Made by a program: the position numbers and the translations under genes. 7,934 nt of DNA from Desulfovibrio sp. UBA4079 (lineage in GTDB: Bacteria > Desulfobacterota > Desulfovibrionia > Desulfovibrionales > Desulfovibrionaceae), in the NCBI GenBank assembly GCA_002382645.1, contig DFYP01000015.1:8418-16351 (forward strand), read 5' to 3'. Below, one piece after another: positions 1 to 5,535 of the stretch; position 1 is the stretch's first letter, and every line of letters begins with the position of its first letter. Below the pieces are notes generated by a model that saw nothing but the letters and a program-made list of their open reading frames with translations, ran no database searches and was not told the origin of the DNA.

Positions 1-390
1 CACGCGCTGGTCCGTGATCACGAACACCGTGAGCGTGGCGTTGAGGTAGTAGGCGGCCATGGTCGGGAAGAGCAGCAGGGCGCAGAGGATGAACTTGATG
101 TCCCCGGCCGTGAGCGCCCGGCCGCGCAGGAAGTGGCGCAGCACCAGGTCATAGGCCCAGGCCAGGATGAGGCAGACGAAGACCAGGAACGCGAGATAGA
201 GCGCGCTGCCCTTGAACACGTAGAGGATGTTCTCGTTCTCGGGCACGTAGGCGTCGAGCACGGCCTCCAGGCGGCTGATCTTGAACTCCTTCATGGTCTG
301 TCGCCGGGCCAGGAAAAGCCAGGCGTACGGCGCCAGGGGCAGGAACACGATGAGCCAGTCCAGGCGGACCAGGATCCAGGTGAGGGCCAT
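1..390 (-). CDS. Membrane protein, N-terminal part (possible bacterial PH-domain protein), cut by window edge
   Basis: The visible 130 residues begin MALTWILVRLDW and stay open to the window edge, so the C-terminus is missing. Three hydrophobic stretches are seen at about residues 5-28, 61-86 and 98-124, with a short charged cytoplasm-like linker (about 29-60, containing PENENILYVFKG) between the first two. The last visible residues, TVFVITDQRV, resemble the 'y.vTdqRv' strand common in bacterial PH-like (DUF304/bPH2) membrane proteins, but only the first few residues of such a domain would be present, so this is a weak assignment. The ATG at 388-390 was chosen because it precedes the first hydrophobic segment; the same frame stops upstream at 451-453. 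There is no good Shine-Dalgarno sequence before it, so an internal ATG at 292-294 cannot be excluded. It diverges from the rhodanese gene, with 137 bp between the two starts. Function is unknown. Confidence 0.6.
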   Translation of the reverse strand, partial: MALTWILVRLDWLIVFLPLAPYAWLFLARRQTMKEFKISRLEAVLDAYVPENENILYVFKGSALYLAFLVFVCLILAWAYDLVLRHFLRGRALTAGDIKFILCALLLFPTMAAYYLNATLTVFVITDQRV

Positions 391-445
391 GCCCGGAAAC
401 CTAGCACAGGGAAAGCCTTGCGCGCCAGGGGTGGGAGGTTGCACT

Positions 446-455
446 GTTGATCAAC
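446..455. promoter_or_regulatory. 10-bp palindrome upstream of rhodanese promoter
   Basis: GTTGATCAAC is a perfect 10-bp palindrome lying 15 bp upstream of the TTGACA box of the rhodanese promoter, in the divergent intergenic region. It could be a regulator site for either neighbour. A 10-bp palindrome can also occur by chance, and no matching second copy was seen in the window. Confidence 0.25.
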
Positions 456-470
456 TGCAATTTCGTTCAC

Positions 471-498
471 TTGACAATGTTTCGTCTGATCCTACCCT
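471..498 (+). promoter_or_regulatory. Sigma70-type promoter for the rhodanese gene
   Basis: A perfect -35 box TTGACA (471-476) is followed after 16 bp by TACCCT (493-498), which keeps the T1, A2 and T6 positions of the -10 consensus. Transcription would start near 505, giving a leader of about 23 bases that still includes the AGGAGGT ribosome binding site. The -35 match and the locally lower G+C support the call; the -10 box is poor, so an activator or a slightly different -10 register is possible. Confidence 0.55.
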
Positions 499-513
499 GC
501 AGAGACAACAAGC

Positions 514-520
514 AGGAGGT
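514..520 (+). promoter_or_regulatory. Ribosome binding site that fixes the rhodanese start
   Basis: AGGAGGT lies 7 bases before the ATG at 528. It decides between this start and an upstream in-frame TTG at 447, which would add 27 residues ahead of an otherwise typical signal peptide and would lie upstream of the predicted promoter. Confidence 0.8.
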
Positions 521-527
521 AGATGTT

Positions 528-929
528 ATGATCGTACGCACCATCCGACTCATGGTTTTGTCGTTTGTTCTGATGTTCGCCCTGGCAGGCACCGTGTACG
601 CCGCAGGAAGTGCGGCGTATGTCGATCTCCAGCCCGCAGATGCAAAGGCGCTCATCGACAAGACGCCGGGCATCATCATTCTGGATGTTTCTCCGTACTA
701 CGCCAAGGGCCATCTGCCCAAGGCCATCAACCATCCGGTGGGCGACGGGTCCCTGGACAAGGCCATCCCGTCCCTGGACAAGTCCAAGACCTACCTGGTC
801 TACTGCCACGGGGACGCGCCCTCGCGCCTGGGCGCCCAGAAGCTCGTGGACGCCGGGTTCATGAAGGTCTATCGCCTGGCCGGCAACTACAAGGCCTGGG
901 AGGACGCGGGCTATCCCATCGAGAAGTAA
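528..929 (+). CDS. Exported single-domain rhodanese-like protein
   Basis: A 133-residue protein. Residues 1-25 form a signal peptide: basic start MIVRTIR, hydrophobic core, and cleavage most likely after V-Y-A (residue 25), which predicts a periplasmic location. The rest is one rhodanese domain: IILDVSPYYAKGHLPKAINHP (about 50-70) matches the family's 'lDvR...ye.GHipgAinip' region, and YLVYCHGDAPSRLGAQKL (89-106) carries the catalytic cysteine C93 at the strand-loop-helix junction, followed by the AGF...YRLAGNYKAWEDAGYPI ending typical of the family. Such proteins carry sulfane sulfur as a cysteine persulfide; the substrate here is unknown. Two oddities: the usual Arg of 'LDVR' is Ser54, and the loop reads CHGDAPS, with no Arg at the sixth position of the common CRxGxR loop. 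The gene appears monocistronic, with its own promoter and terminator. The rhodanese fold call is firm; the enzymatic role is inference. Confidence 0.9.
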   Translation: MIVRTIRLMVLSFVLMFALAGTVYAAGSAAYVDLQPADAKALIDKTPGIIILDVSPYYAKGHLPKAINHPVGDGSLDKAIPSLDKSKTYLVYCHGDAPSRLGAQKLVDAGFMKVYRLAGNYKAWEDAGYPIEK

Positions 930-954
930 CGGCCGATCGCAGCAACGCAGCAAC

Positions 955-995
955 ACAAAGCCCCGGTTCCGCAAGGACCCGGGGCTTTGTTTTAA
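955..995 (+). terminator. Strong intrinsic terminator after the rhodanese gene
   Basis: A perfect 12-bp stem (955-966 pairing with 979-990, ACAAAGCCCCGG and its complement) is extended past one mismatch by TCC/GGA and capped by GCAA (971-974), a GNRA-type tetraloop. The top strand continues GTTTTAA, giving a short U tract. It starts 25 bp after the rhodanese stop. Seen from the opposite strand it lies beyond the end of hipA, but no clear U tract follows on that side, so its effect on hipA transcripts is probably weaker. Confidence 0.88.
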
Positions 996-1040
996 TGCCC
1001 GTGATCCGGCGAAGCCGGTCGCGCCAAAACAATGCCGGGA

Positions 1041-2327
1041 TCAGGCTTCCTCGCGGGCCGCGTCCGAGATCTCCGCGGGAACGCCCTCCAGGGCGAAGGG
1101 ATTGAGGAACTGGCGCCGCCACAGCAACCGGCGATCAGATTCCGGCATGGACGCCTCGTCGCAGACCGCCTGCCAGGAATTGCGGATGACCCGGACCTGG
1201 TCCATGATGATCGCTGTGGCGCGCTCGGCGTTCAGCTGGAAGTTCGGGGCCGCCTCCAGGCAGACGGCAAGCTGGCTTTTCCGCTTGTCGCCCGTGATGA
1301 GCATGGCCTGCGTCGCCTCGTTCCCGGTGCGGGCCTGCGGGCAGATGTCATAGGCCGGGGTGAGCGTGAGCCGCTCGCCGTCCCAGAAGGCCGCATGGTT
1401 GCGGGCATGGTCGTCGTTGTTGCCGCACAGGATGTTGAACACGAGCCGCCGGAAGAGCTCCTCCAGGGTCGCGGACGGCCGCGTGAACCGGTGCCGGACG
1501 ATTTCCGCCAGTTTCTCGTAACTGGCGTACCGCGCCATCATCTCGTCGAGTTCGAGCAGGGTGAGCGCCGAGACCATGGCCTTGCGCAGCCATCCGCCTT
1601 CCGCTTTCTCGCGGTCGAAGCGCTCCACCAGGAGCACGTCCTTGCCCAGGGCGCGTTCGAGCCGGACCGGCGCGGCCTGGATGCCCACCTTGGCCGCTAG
1701 ACGCATGGCCACGAATTCGGCTTTGACGAGGTTGTAGAGGTCCGTGGACGAGGAGAACTTGGCGATGAGCTTCTGTGTGTTCGTGGCGATCTGGGCCTTG
1801 GGCCTCGCGCCTCCCAGGGACGTGCCGTGTTGGAGCGCGAGGGCCAGATCCAGGGGGAGCGGGGTTCCCTGCTCCACGGCTTCCGCGGCCTGGAGCAGCT
1901 GGTCGAGCGAGGCGGTCCCACCCTCCCTGGGCGCATAGGCCGAGGGGGAGCGCTGAAAATCCAGGGCCCCGATGCGGTCCGAGCCGGATTCCAGCAGATA
2001 GACCAGCTCATCCAGGTCCGCCTGGTTTGCGGCGTTCCCTTTGAGGCCCTGGGTCCGGTTGATGATGACCCGGCGGCCCCAGGCGTCCGGGGCGGCGTCC
2101 CGGATGCTGCTGGGCATGTTCAGGCCGTGGGGCAGGGGCAGCCGCCCCTGCCGCAGCGGGAGTTCCGGCAGATAGATGGGGATGGCGTCGGCGCGCTGCA
2201 GGTAGCTGCGGCCGTAGTTGAACACCAGCGTCCGGTCCACGGCGGTGAGCAGGCCGGCCACCACGGGCGCGACCGCGCCCGGCAGCCAGATCCAGACATA
2301 GGCCTCGCGATAGGCGTCAGAAGTCAT
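1041..2327 (-). CDS. hipA: HipA family toxin (serine/threonine kinase)
   Basis: A 428-residue protein, close to the roughly 440 residues of E. coli HipA. That toxin phosphorylates a translation factor (glutamyl-tRNA synthetase) and slows growth; the target here is unknown. The N-terminal subdomain (about 10-115) includes VWIWLPGAVAPVVAGLL and LPHGLNMPSSIRDAAPDAWG. The kinase core follows: the serine loop HGTSLGGARPKAQI (167-180), where Ser170 aligns with the autophosphorylated Ser150 of E. coli HipA; Lys190 in LIAKF as the likely ATP-binding lysine; the catalytic motif CGNNDDHARN (301-310) with Asp305 and Asn310; and the metal-binding Asp327 in LTPAYDI. All key residues are present, so the toxin looks active. 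The gene starts 11 bp inside the end of hipB, implying translational coupling, with antitoxin first as is usual. Its third codon positions are more mixed than those of the pump and kinase genes. The loop motif GGARPK differs from the GAQEK of E. coli HipA. Confidence 0.93.
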   Translation of the reverse strand: MTSDAYREAYVWIWLPGAVAPVVAGLLTAVDRTLVFNYGRSYLQRADAIPIYLPELPLRQGRLPLPHGLNMPSSIRDAAPDAWGRRVIINRTQGLKGNAANQADLDELVYLLESGSDRIGALDFQRSPSAYAPREGGTASLDQLLQAAEAVEQGTPLPLDLALALQHGTSLGGARPKAQIATNTQKLIAKFSSSTDLYNLVKAEFVAMRLAAKVGIQAAPVRLERALGKDVLLVERFDREKAEGGWLRKAMVSALTLLELDEMMARYASYEKLAEIVRHRFTRPSATLEELFRRLVFNILCGNNDDHARNHAAFWDGERLTLTPAYDICPQARTGNEATQAMLITGDKRKSQLAVCLEAAPNFQLNAERATAIIMDQVRVIRNSWQAVCDEASMPESDRRLLWRRQFLNPFALEGVPAEISDAAREEA

Positions 2328-2655
2328 CCTTGAGTCCCGCCTTTGCGGTGCGCACCCGCTTCGGCAACAGGGCCTTTTTCTCCCGGCTGTCCCCGGCCAG
2401 CGCGGTCATGACGCCCACGTCGGCGTCGAACAGGGGAACGCCGAGGATGGCGGCGGCCTCGAACACCGCGCCGATGTTGCTCCGGGGATCGCCGGATTCT
2501 ATCCGGTGCAGCAGCGCGCGCGATATCCCCACCCGCTCCGCGAGCGCTTCCGCGGTCATGCGCTTGGCGATCCGGCCTTCGCGGATCAGGTTTCCGAAGA
2601 GCGCGAGGGCGTCACGCGTGTAGTTGGAAAGCGAACGGGCGGCGGGCTTGACCAT
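2317..2655 (-). CDS. hipB: HipB-like antitoxin, XRE-family helix-turn-helix regulator
   Basis: A 112-residue protein with a single XRE/Cro-type helix-turn-helix at about residues 18-75: LIREGRIAKRMTAEALAERV, then GISRALLHRIESGDPRSNIGAVFEAAAILGVPL. The second half of the motif (GISRALLHRIESG) contains the expected recognition helix. The C-terminal tail (about 90-112, REKKALLPKRVRTAKAGLKDDF) is rich in Lys and Arg and may contact HipA or DNA. Start ATG at 2653-2655, with GGAGG seven bases ahead of it on the minus strand (2663-2667). It precedes and overlaps hipA, the standard arrangement of an autoregulated toxin-antitoxin pair; HipB should bind HipA and repress the shared promoter. The tail is longer than in E. 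coli HipB (88 residues). The family call is firm; operator binding is inferred from the repeats upstream. Confidence 0.9.
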   Translation of the reverse strand: MVKPAARSLSNYTRDALALFGNLIREGRIAKRMTAEALAERVGISRALLHRIESGDPRSNIGAVFEAAAILGVPLFDADVGVMTALAGDSREKKALLPKRVRTAKAGLKDDF

Positions 2656-2680
2656 GGGCAGGCCTCCGTATCATTGGTGC

Positions 2681-2701
2681 GACGCAAAACCGCTTTGCGT
2701 C
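2681..2701. repeat. Inverted repeat in the hipBA leader (8-5-8)
   Basis: GACGCAAA (2681-2688) and TTTGCGTC (2694-2701) form a perfect 8-bp inverted repeat with a 5-bp spacer. It begins just downstream of the predicted hipBA transcription start and ends before the hipB ribosome binding site, so it may be an operator or a short RNA hairpin in the leader. Confidence 0.6.
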
Positions 2702-2711
2702 ATACGTATGA
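2700..2711. repeat. 12-bp perfect palindrome at the hipBA start region
   Basis: TCATACGTATGA is a perfect 12-bp palindrome that abuts the 8-5-8 repeat and overlaps the proximal arm of the longer ATGAGACAA repeat. It covers the predicted transcription start of hipBA, a usual place for a repressor site. Confidence 0.6.
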
Positions 2712-2756
2712 GACAAATACCCGCGCAAGGCCCGCCTGTCAAGGCCGTTGTCTCAT
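2708..2756. promoter_or_regulatory. Paired 9-bp inverted half-sites flanking the hipBA promoter (candidate HipB operator)
   Basis: ATGAGACAA (2708-2716) and its exact reverse complement TTGTCTCAT (2748-2756) are 40 bp apart centre to centre. The first overlaps the predicted -10 box and the second lies just upstream of the -35 box, so they bracket the hipBA promoter. HipB-type antitoxins are known to bind several inverted sites upstream of their operon, which makes this the best candidate operator. Binding is an inference. Confidence 0.55.
2714..2742 (-). promoter_or_regulatory. Sigma70-type promoter for hipBA
   Basis: On the minus strand a perfect TTGACA (-35, top-strand positions 2737-2742) is followed by a 17-bp spacer and TATTTG (-10, 2714-2719). 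Transcription would begin near 2707, about 50 bases before the hipB start. The perfect -35 box, ideal spacing and position among inverted repeats support it; the -10 box matches the consensus at only its first three positions. Confidence 0.6.
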
Positions 2757-2786
2757 CAATAATACGGAATCGGTCTTATCGCTCCG

Positions 2787-2803
2787 TGTATGTTACAAAT
2801 ACA
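2787..2803. repeat. Small inverted repeat just beyond the end of the MFS gene
   Basis: TGTAT (2787-2791) and ATACA (2799-2803) are 5-bp inverted arms around a 7-bp spacer, 9 bp beyond the stop codon of the transporter gene. There is no T tract on the minus strand after it, so it is not a convincing terminator. It may be a minor operator or chance in this AT-richer gap. Confidence 0.25.
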
Positions 2804-2812
2804 GGGCGAATC

Positions 2813-4393
2813 CTAATGCCCCCCGCCCGCCTGGAAGCGCTTGCCCGAGGGCGGCTTTTTCATGATCAGGATGAGCGGGATGAGCAGCAGGAAGAGCCAG
2901 GCCTGGGACAGGAACGCGTCGCTGAAGGCCATGGTTGATGCCTCGCGCGCCAGCTGCTTGTAGATGAGCACGTAGGCCCGCTGGGTGTGGTCCTGGAACG
3001 TGCCCAGGGCATAGCCCAGATTCTCCTTGATCTTGTCCATGGCGTACGAGAACCCCGGGTCCAGGGTGCTCATGGTCTCGGCCAGCCTCGCCTGGTGGAA
3101 CTGGGCCCGCCGGGCCAGCATGGTGGTCACGAAGGCCGTGCCGAAGCTGCCGCCCAGGTTGCGCAACAGGCTGAAGATGGACGAGGCGTTGTTCATCTGG
3201 GCCACGGGCACCCAGGCAAAGGTCAGGTAGGACAGGGACACGAAGAAGAACGGCATGGCCACGCCCTGGATCACGCGCGCGCCCACGGCCGTGTCGAAGT
3301 CGATGAACAGGTTGAACCCGGACATGTGCCAGAGGGCGAAGGCGCTCAACAAGAGCCCGAACAGGAGCAGGAACCGGGCGTCCACCTTCTCGGTGAGCTT
3401 GCCGGTGAGGGGCATGATCAGGAGCATGACCGCGCCGCCGGGGCCGAGCACCAGGCCCGAGAGGAACGCGGTGTAGCCCATGAGCCCCTGAAGGAACAGG
3501 GGCAGGAGCACGATGGACCCGAAGAAGGCGAAGAAGCCCAGGAAGATGACCACGTTGCCCGAGGCGAAGCTCCGGTTCTTGAAGATCCGCAGGTCCACGA
3601 TGGGCTTTTCCTGGGTCAGCTCCCAGAGCACCAGGCTCACCAGGCTGATGCCCGAAACGATGGCCAGCACCAGGATGTAGTTGGCCTCGAACCAGTCGTC
3701 CTGCTGGCCCTTGTCCAGCACGATCTGGAGCGCGCCGATGCCCACGGTCAAAAGCGCCAGGCCGATGTAGTCCACCCGCTCCCCGGATTGCCGCCGCTCC
3801 ATGTGCTCGGGGTCGTGCACAAAGGCCTGGATCATGAGCAGGGCCACGGCGCAGACCGGCAGGTTGATGTAGAAGATCCAGCGCCAGGACAGGTTGTCCG
3901 TGAGCCAGCCGCCCAAGAGCGGGCCCAGGATGGGGCCGAGGACCACGCCCATGCCGTAGAGGGCCATGGCCATGCCGCGCTGGTGCGGGGGGAAGGTCTC
4001 CATGAGGATGGCCTGGGACATGGGCTGGAGGCCGCCGCCGCCGATGCCCTGGACGATGCGGAACAGGATGAGCTGGAAGAGCGACCCGGCCGCGCCGCAC
4101 AAGAGCGAGCTCACGGTGAAGAGCACGAGCGAGGACACGAGGTAGCGCTTGCGGCCCAGGGCCCGGGCCAGCCAGCCGCTCATGGGGATGACCACGGCGT
4201 TGGCCACGAGGTAGGAGGTGAGCACCCAGGTGGCCTCCTCCTGGCCCGCGGACAGGCTGCCCTGGATGTGCGTGAGCGCCACGTTGGCCACGCTGGTGTC
4301 GAGCACCTCGATGAGGGTCGGGATCATCACCGCCATGGTGATGAGCCACTTTTCTGCCGGGGCCGAGCCCTGGACCGGAAGCGCCGCGCTCAC
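2813..4393 (-). CDS. emrB: EmrB/QacA-type MFS multidrug efflux transporter (DHA2, 14 helices)
   Basis: A 526-residue inner-membrane protein, close in length and sequence style to E. coli EmrB (512 residues), which exports hydrophobic toxic compounds in exchange for protons. Visible family motifs: LDTSVANVAL (31-40) in helix 1, GWLARALGRKR (73-83, motif A), RIVQGIGGG (112-120, motif B), and GVVLGPILGPLLGGWL (149-164, motif C of drug antiporters). Further EmrB-like segments are WRWIFYINLPV (170-180), KPIVDLRIFKNRSF (263-276), a large periplasm-facing stretch (about 430-490), and a C-terminus ending KPPSGKRFQAGGGH, recalling the Gly-rich end of EmrB. The start is the GTG at 4391-4393, whose last two bases overlap the upstream adaptor's TGA as GTGA, indicating translational coupling. 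A longer open frame continuing to 5443 is an overlap of the adaptor gene. The substrate cannot be read from sequence. Confidence 0.92.
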   Translation of the reverse strand: MSAALPVQGSAPAEKWLITMAVMIPTLIEVLDTSVANVALTHIQGSLSAGQEEATWVLTSYLVANAVVIPMSGWLARALGRKRYLVSSLVLFTVSSLLCGAAGSLFQLILFRIVQGIGGGGLQPMSQAILMETFPPHQRGMAMALYGMGVVLGPILGPLLGGWLTDNLSWRWIFYINLPVCAVALLMIQAFVHDPEHMERRQSGERVDYIGLALLTVGIGALQIVLDKGQQDDWFEANYILVLAIVSGISLVSLVLWELTQEKPIVDLRIFKNRSFASGNVVIFLGFFAFFGSIVLLPLFLQGLMGYTAFLSGLVLGPGGAVMLLIMPLTGKLTEKVDARFLLLFGLLLSAFALWHMSGFNLFIDFDTAVGARVIQGVAMPFFFVSLSYLTFAWVPVAQMNNASSIFSLLRNLGGSFGTAFVTTMLARRAQFHQARLAETMSTLDPGFSYAMDKIKENLGYALGTFQDHTQRAYVLIYKQLAREASTMAFSDAFLSQAWLFLLLIPLILIMKKPPSGKRFQAGGGH

Positions 4394-5376
4394 GGGGTCT
4401 TCTTCACCGTGCGGATGGTCGGGATCACGCTCATGCCCACGCGCAGCTGGGGGATGTTCTGGCCCGGGTCGATGGTGATCTTCACGGGCACGCGCTGGAC
4501 CACCTTGACGAAGTTGCCCGAGGCGTTCTCCGGCGGGAAGAGCGAGAACACCGCGCCGGTGCCGGACTGGATGGAGTCCACCGTGCCCTTGACGAGCACG
4601 CCCGGGTAGGTGTCCACCTCCATGGTCACGGGCTGGCCCGCGGCCACGTCGGTGAGTTCGGTCTCCTTGAAGTTGGCCGTGACCCAGATGTCCGCGCCGG
4701 AGAGCGGCACCACGCGCAGGAGCGGCTGGCCCCGGGAGACCATGAGCCCGGGCTCCACGGACTTCTTGGTCACGAAGCCGTCGCCCGGCGAGACGATGGT
4801 CGTGTATTCGAGATTGAGCGTGGCCTGCTTGAGCTTGGCCCGGTTGGCCTCGAGCAGGGTGTCGAGCATGGCGTCCGGGGTGTCCGCGCCCTTGCTCCGG
4901 CGGCGGATGGCGTCGAGCTTGGCCTGGGCCGAGCGCACCAGGGCGGCCTTGGTGGCGGCCTTGGTCTGGGCCTCGTCCACCGAGGACTGGGACACGGCCT
5001 TGGTCTCCAGCAGGTTGGCGGCGCGCTTCAGGTCCAGGGAGGCCTGGGAGTGCTCGGCCTGGGCCAGGGCCAGGGCCTGTTCCGCGGCCGTGGCGTCCTC
5101 CTGGAGCGAGGCCAGGGAGGCCCGGGCCTCGGCCAGGGCCACCTCGTACTCCACGGGGTCGAGCTTCACCAGGGGGTCCCCGGCCTTGACCCGCTGGTTG
5201 TCCTCCACCAGGACCTCCACCACGTAGCCGGGCACGCGCGGGGTGATGGTGTACACGCGGCCGTCCACATAGGCGTCGTCCGTGGAGACCTTGCCCCTGG
5301 AGGCCAGGTACCAGCCGCCCCAGAGCAGGAGCGACAAGCCCAGGAAAATGAGCAGCACGAGTTTCTTGCGGTTCAC
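4390..5376 (-). CDS. emrA: EmrA-like periplasmic adaptor (HlyD family membrane fusion protein)
   Basis: A 328-residue adaptor linking the inner-membrane pump to an outer-membrane channel. Residues 6-24 are a single membrane anchor after MNRKK, followed by the EmrA hallmark STDDAYVDG (31-39). The first half of the lipoyl-like domain is RVPGYVVEVLVEDNQRVKAGDPL (about 47-69); an Ala/Gln/Leu-rich coiled-coil hairpin spans about 76-190; the second lipoyl half is IVSPGDGFVTKKSVEPGLMV (194-213); a beta-barrel follows, with ADIWVTANFKETEL (228-241) and ENASGNFVKVVQRVPVKI (283-300), nearly the EmrA signature. It is shorter than E. coli EmrA (about 390 residues), mainly in the N-terminus and hairpin. 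The start is GTG at 5374-5376, with AGGA six bases ahead. It is first in the operon, before the transporter; no TolC-type gene is in the window, so the outer channel must be shared or distant. Confidence 0.92.
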   Translation of the reverse strand: MNRKKLVLLIFLGLSLLLWGGWYLASRGKVSTDDAYVDGRVYTITPRVPGYVVEVLVEDNQRVKAGDPLVKLDPVEYEVALAEARASLASLQEDATAAEQALALAQAEHSQASLDLKRAANLLETKAVSQSSVDEAQTKAATKAALVRSAQAKLDAIRRRSKGADTPDAMLDTLLEANRAKLKQATLNLEYTTIVSPGDGFVTKKSVEPGLMVSRGQPLLRVVPLSGADIWVTANFKETELTDVAAGQPVTMEVDTYPGVLVKGTVDSIQSGTGAVFSLFPPENASGNFVKVVQRVPVKITIDPGQNIPQLRVGMSVIPTIRTVKKTP

Positions 5377-5385
5377 GATGGTTCC

Positions 5386-5399
5386 TAAACAGATGTTTA
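5386..5399. promoter_or_regulatory. 14-bp palindrome at the emrA ribosome binding site (candidate repressor operator)
   Basis: TAAACA and TGTTTA form a perfect inverted repeat around a 2-bp centre. It lies 10-23 bases upstream of the emrA GTG and its edge touches the AGGA ribosome binding site. The two-base centre would make a poor RNA hairpin loop, so a DNA site for a dimeric repressor (TetR or MarR type are common for efflux pumps) is more likely. No regulator gene is adjacent in the window, so the protein partner is unknown. Confidence 0.5.
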
Positions 5400-5477
5400 A
5401 GGTGGCGAGGGAGATATGTATCCCAGGTCAGGCCGGGCCGCAAGCCCAGGTGGAGTCTCGCGTTAGAGAGAAAGCCC

Positions 5478-5505
5478 TTGCCCCGCCAGGATCATCGTGT
5501 AGAAT
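5478..5505 (+). promoter_or_regulatory. Sigma70-type promoter for the sensor kinase gene
   Basis: TTGCCC (-35, 5478-5483) and TAGAAT (-10, 5500-5505, five of six consensus bases) are separated by 16 bp. Transcription would begin near 5512, giving a leader of about 24 bases with GAGGAG just before the start codon. Confidence 0.6.
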
Positions 5506-5535
5506 GGAAAGAGCCCCGTATTTGCGAGGAGTTTC

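Noticed and set aside
447..527. TTG start of the rhodanese gene 27 codons upstream
   Set aside because: It would place extra residues before a typical signal peptide, lies ahead of the predicted promoter and lacks a ribosome binding site. The ATG at 528 has AGGAGGT at ideal spacing.
1006..1018. Short hairpin CCGGC-GAA-GCCGG as the hipA terminator
   Set aside because: The stem is short, its loop has three bases and no T tract follows directly on the minus strand, so it is not a convincing terminator.
2764..2787. Inverted repeat ACGGA/TCCGT after emrB as a terminator
   Set aside because: Five-bp arms around a 14-base loop, with no T tract on the relevant strand.
2987..4609. A 540-codon open frame on the plus strand opposite the pump genes
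   Set aside because: Its composition (Glu, His, Gly and Gln repeats) is that of an antisense frame in GC-rich DNA; the opposite strand has clear EmrA and EmrB motifs.
4394..5443. N-terminal extension of the MFS gene up to 5443
   Set aside because: The extended part is an out-of-frame, Gly/Arg-rich reading of the adaptor gene. The GTG at 4393 overlapping the adaptor stop gives the family's normal length.
5403..5460. Promoter for emrAB on the minus strand near the TACATA element (TTGCGG, 17 bp, TACATA)
   Set aside because: Both hexamers match the consensus at only three positions each; a promoter must exist here, but I could not place it with confidence.
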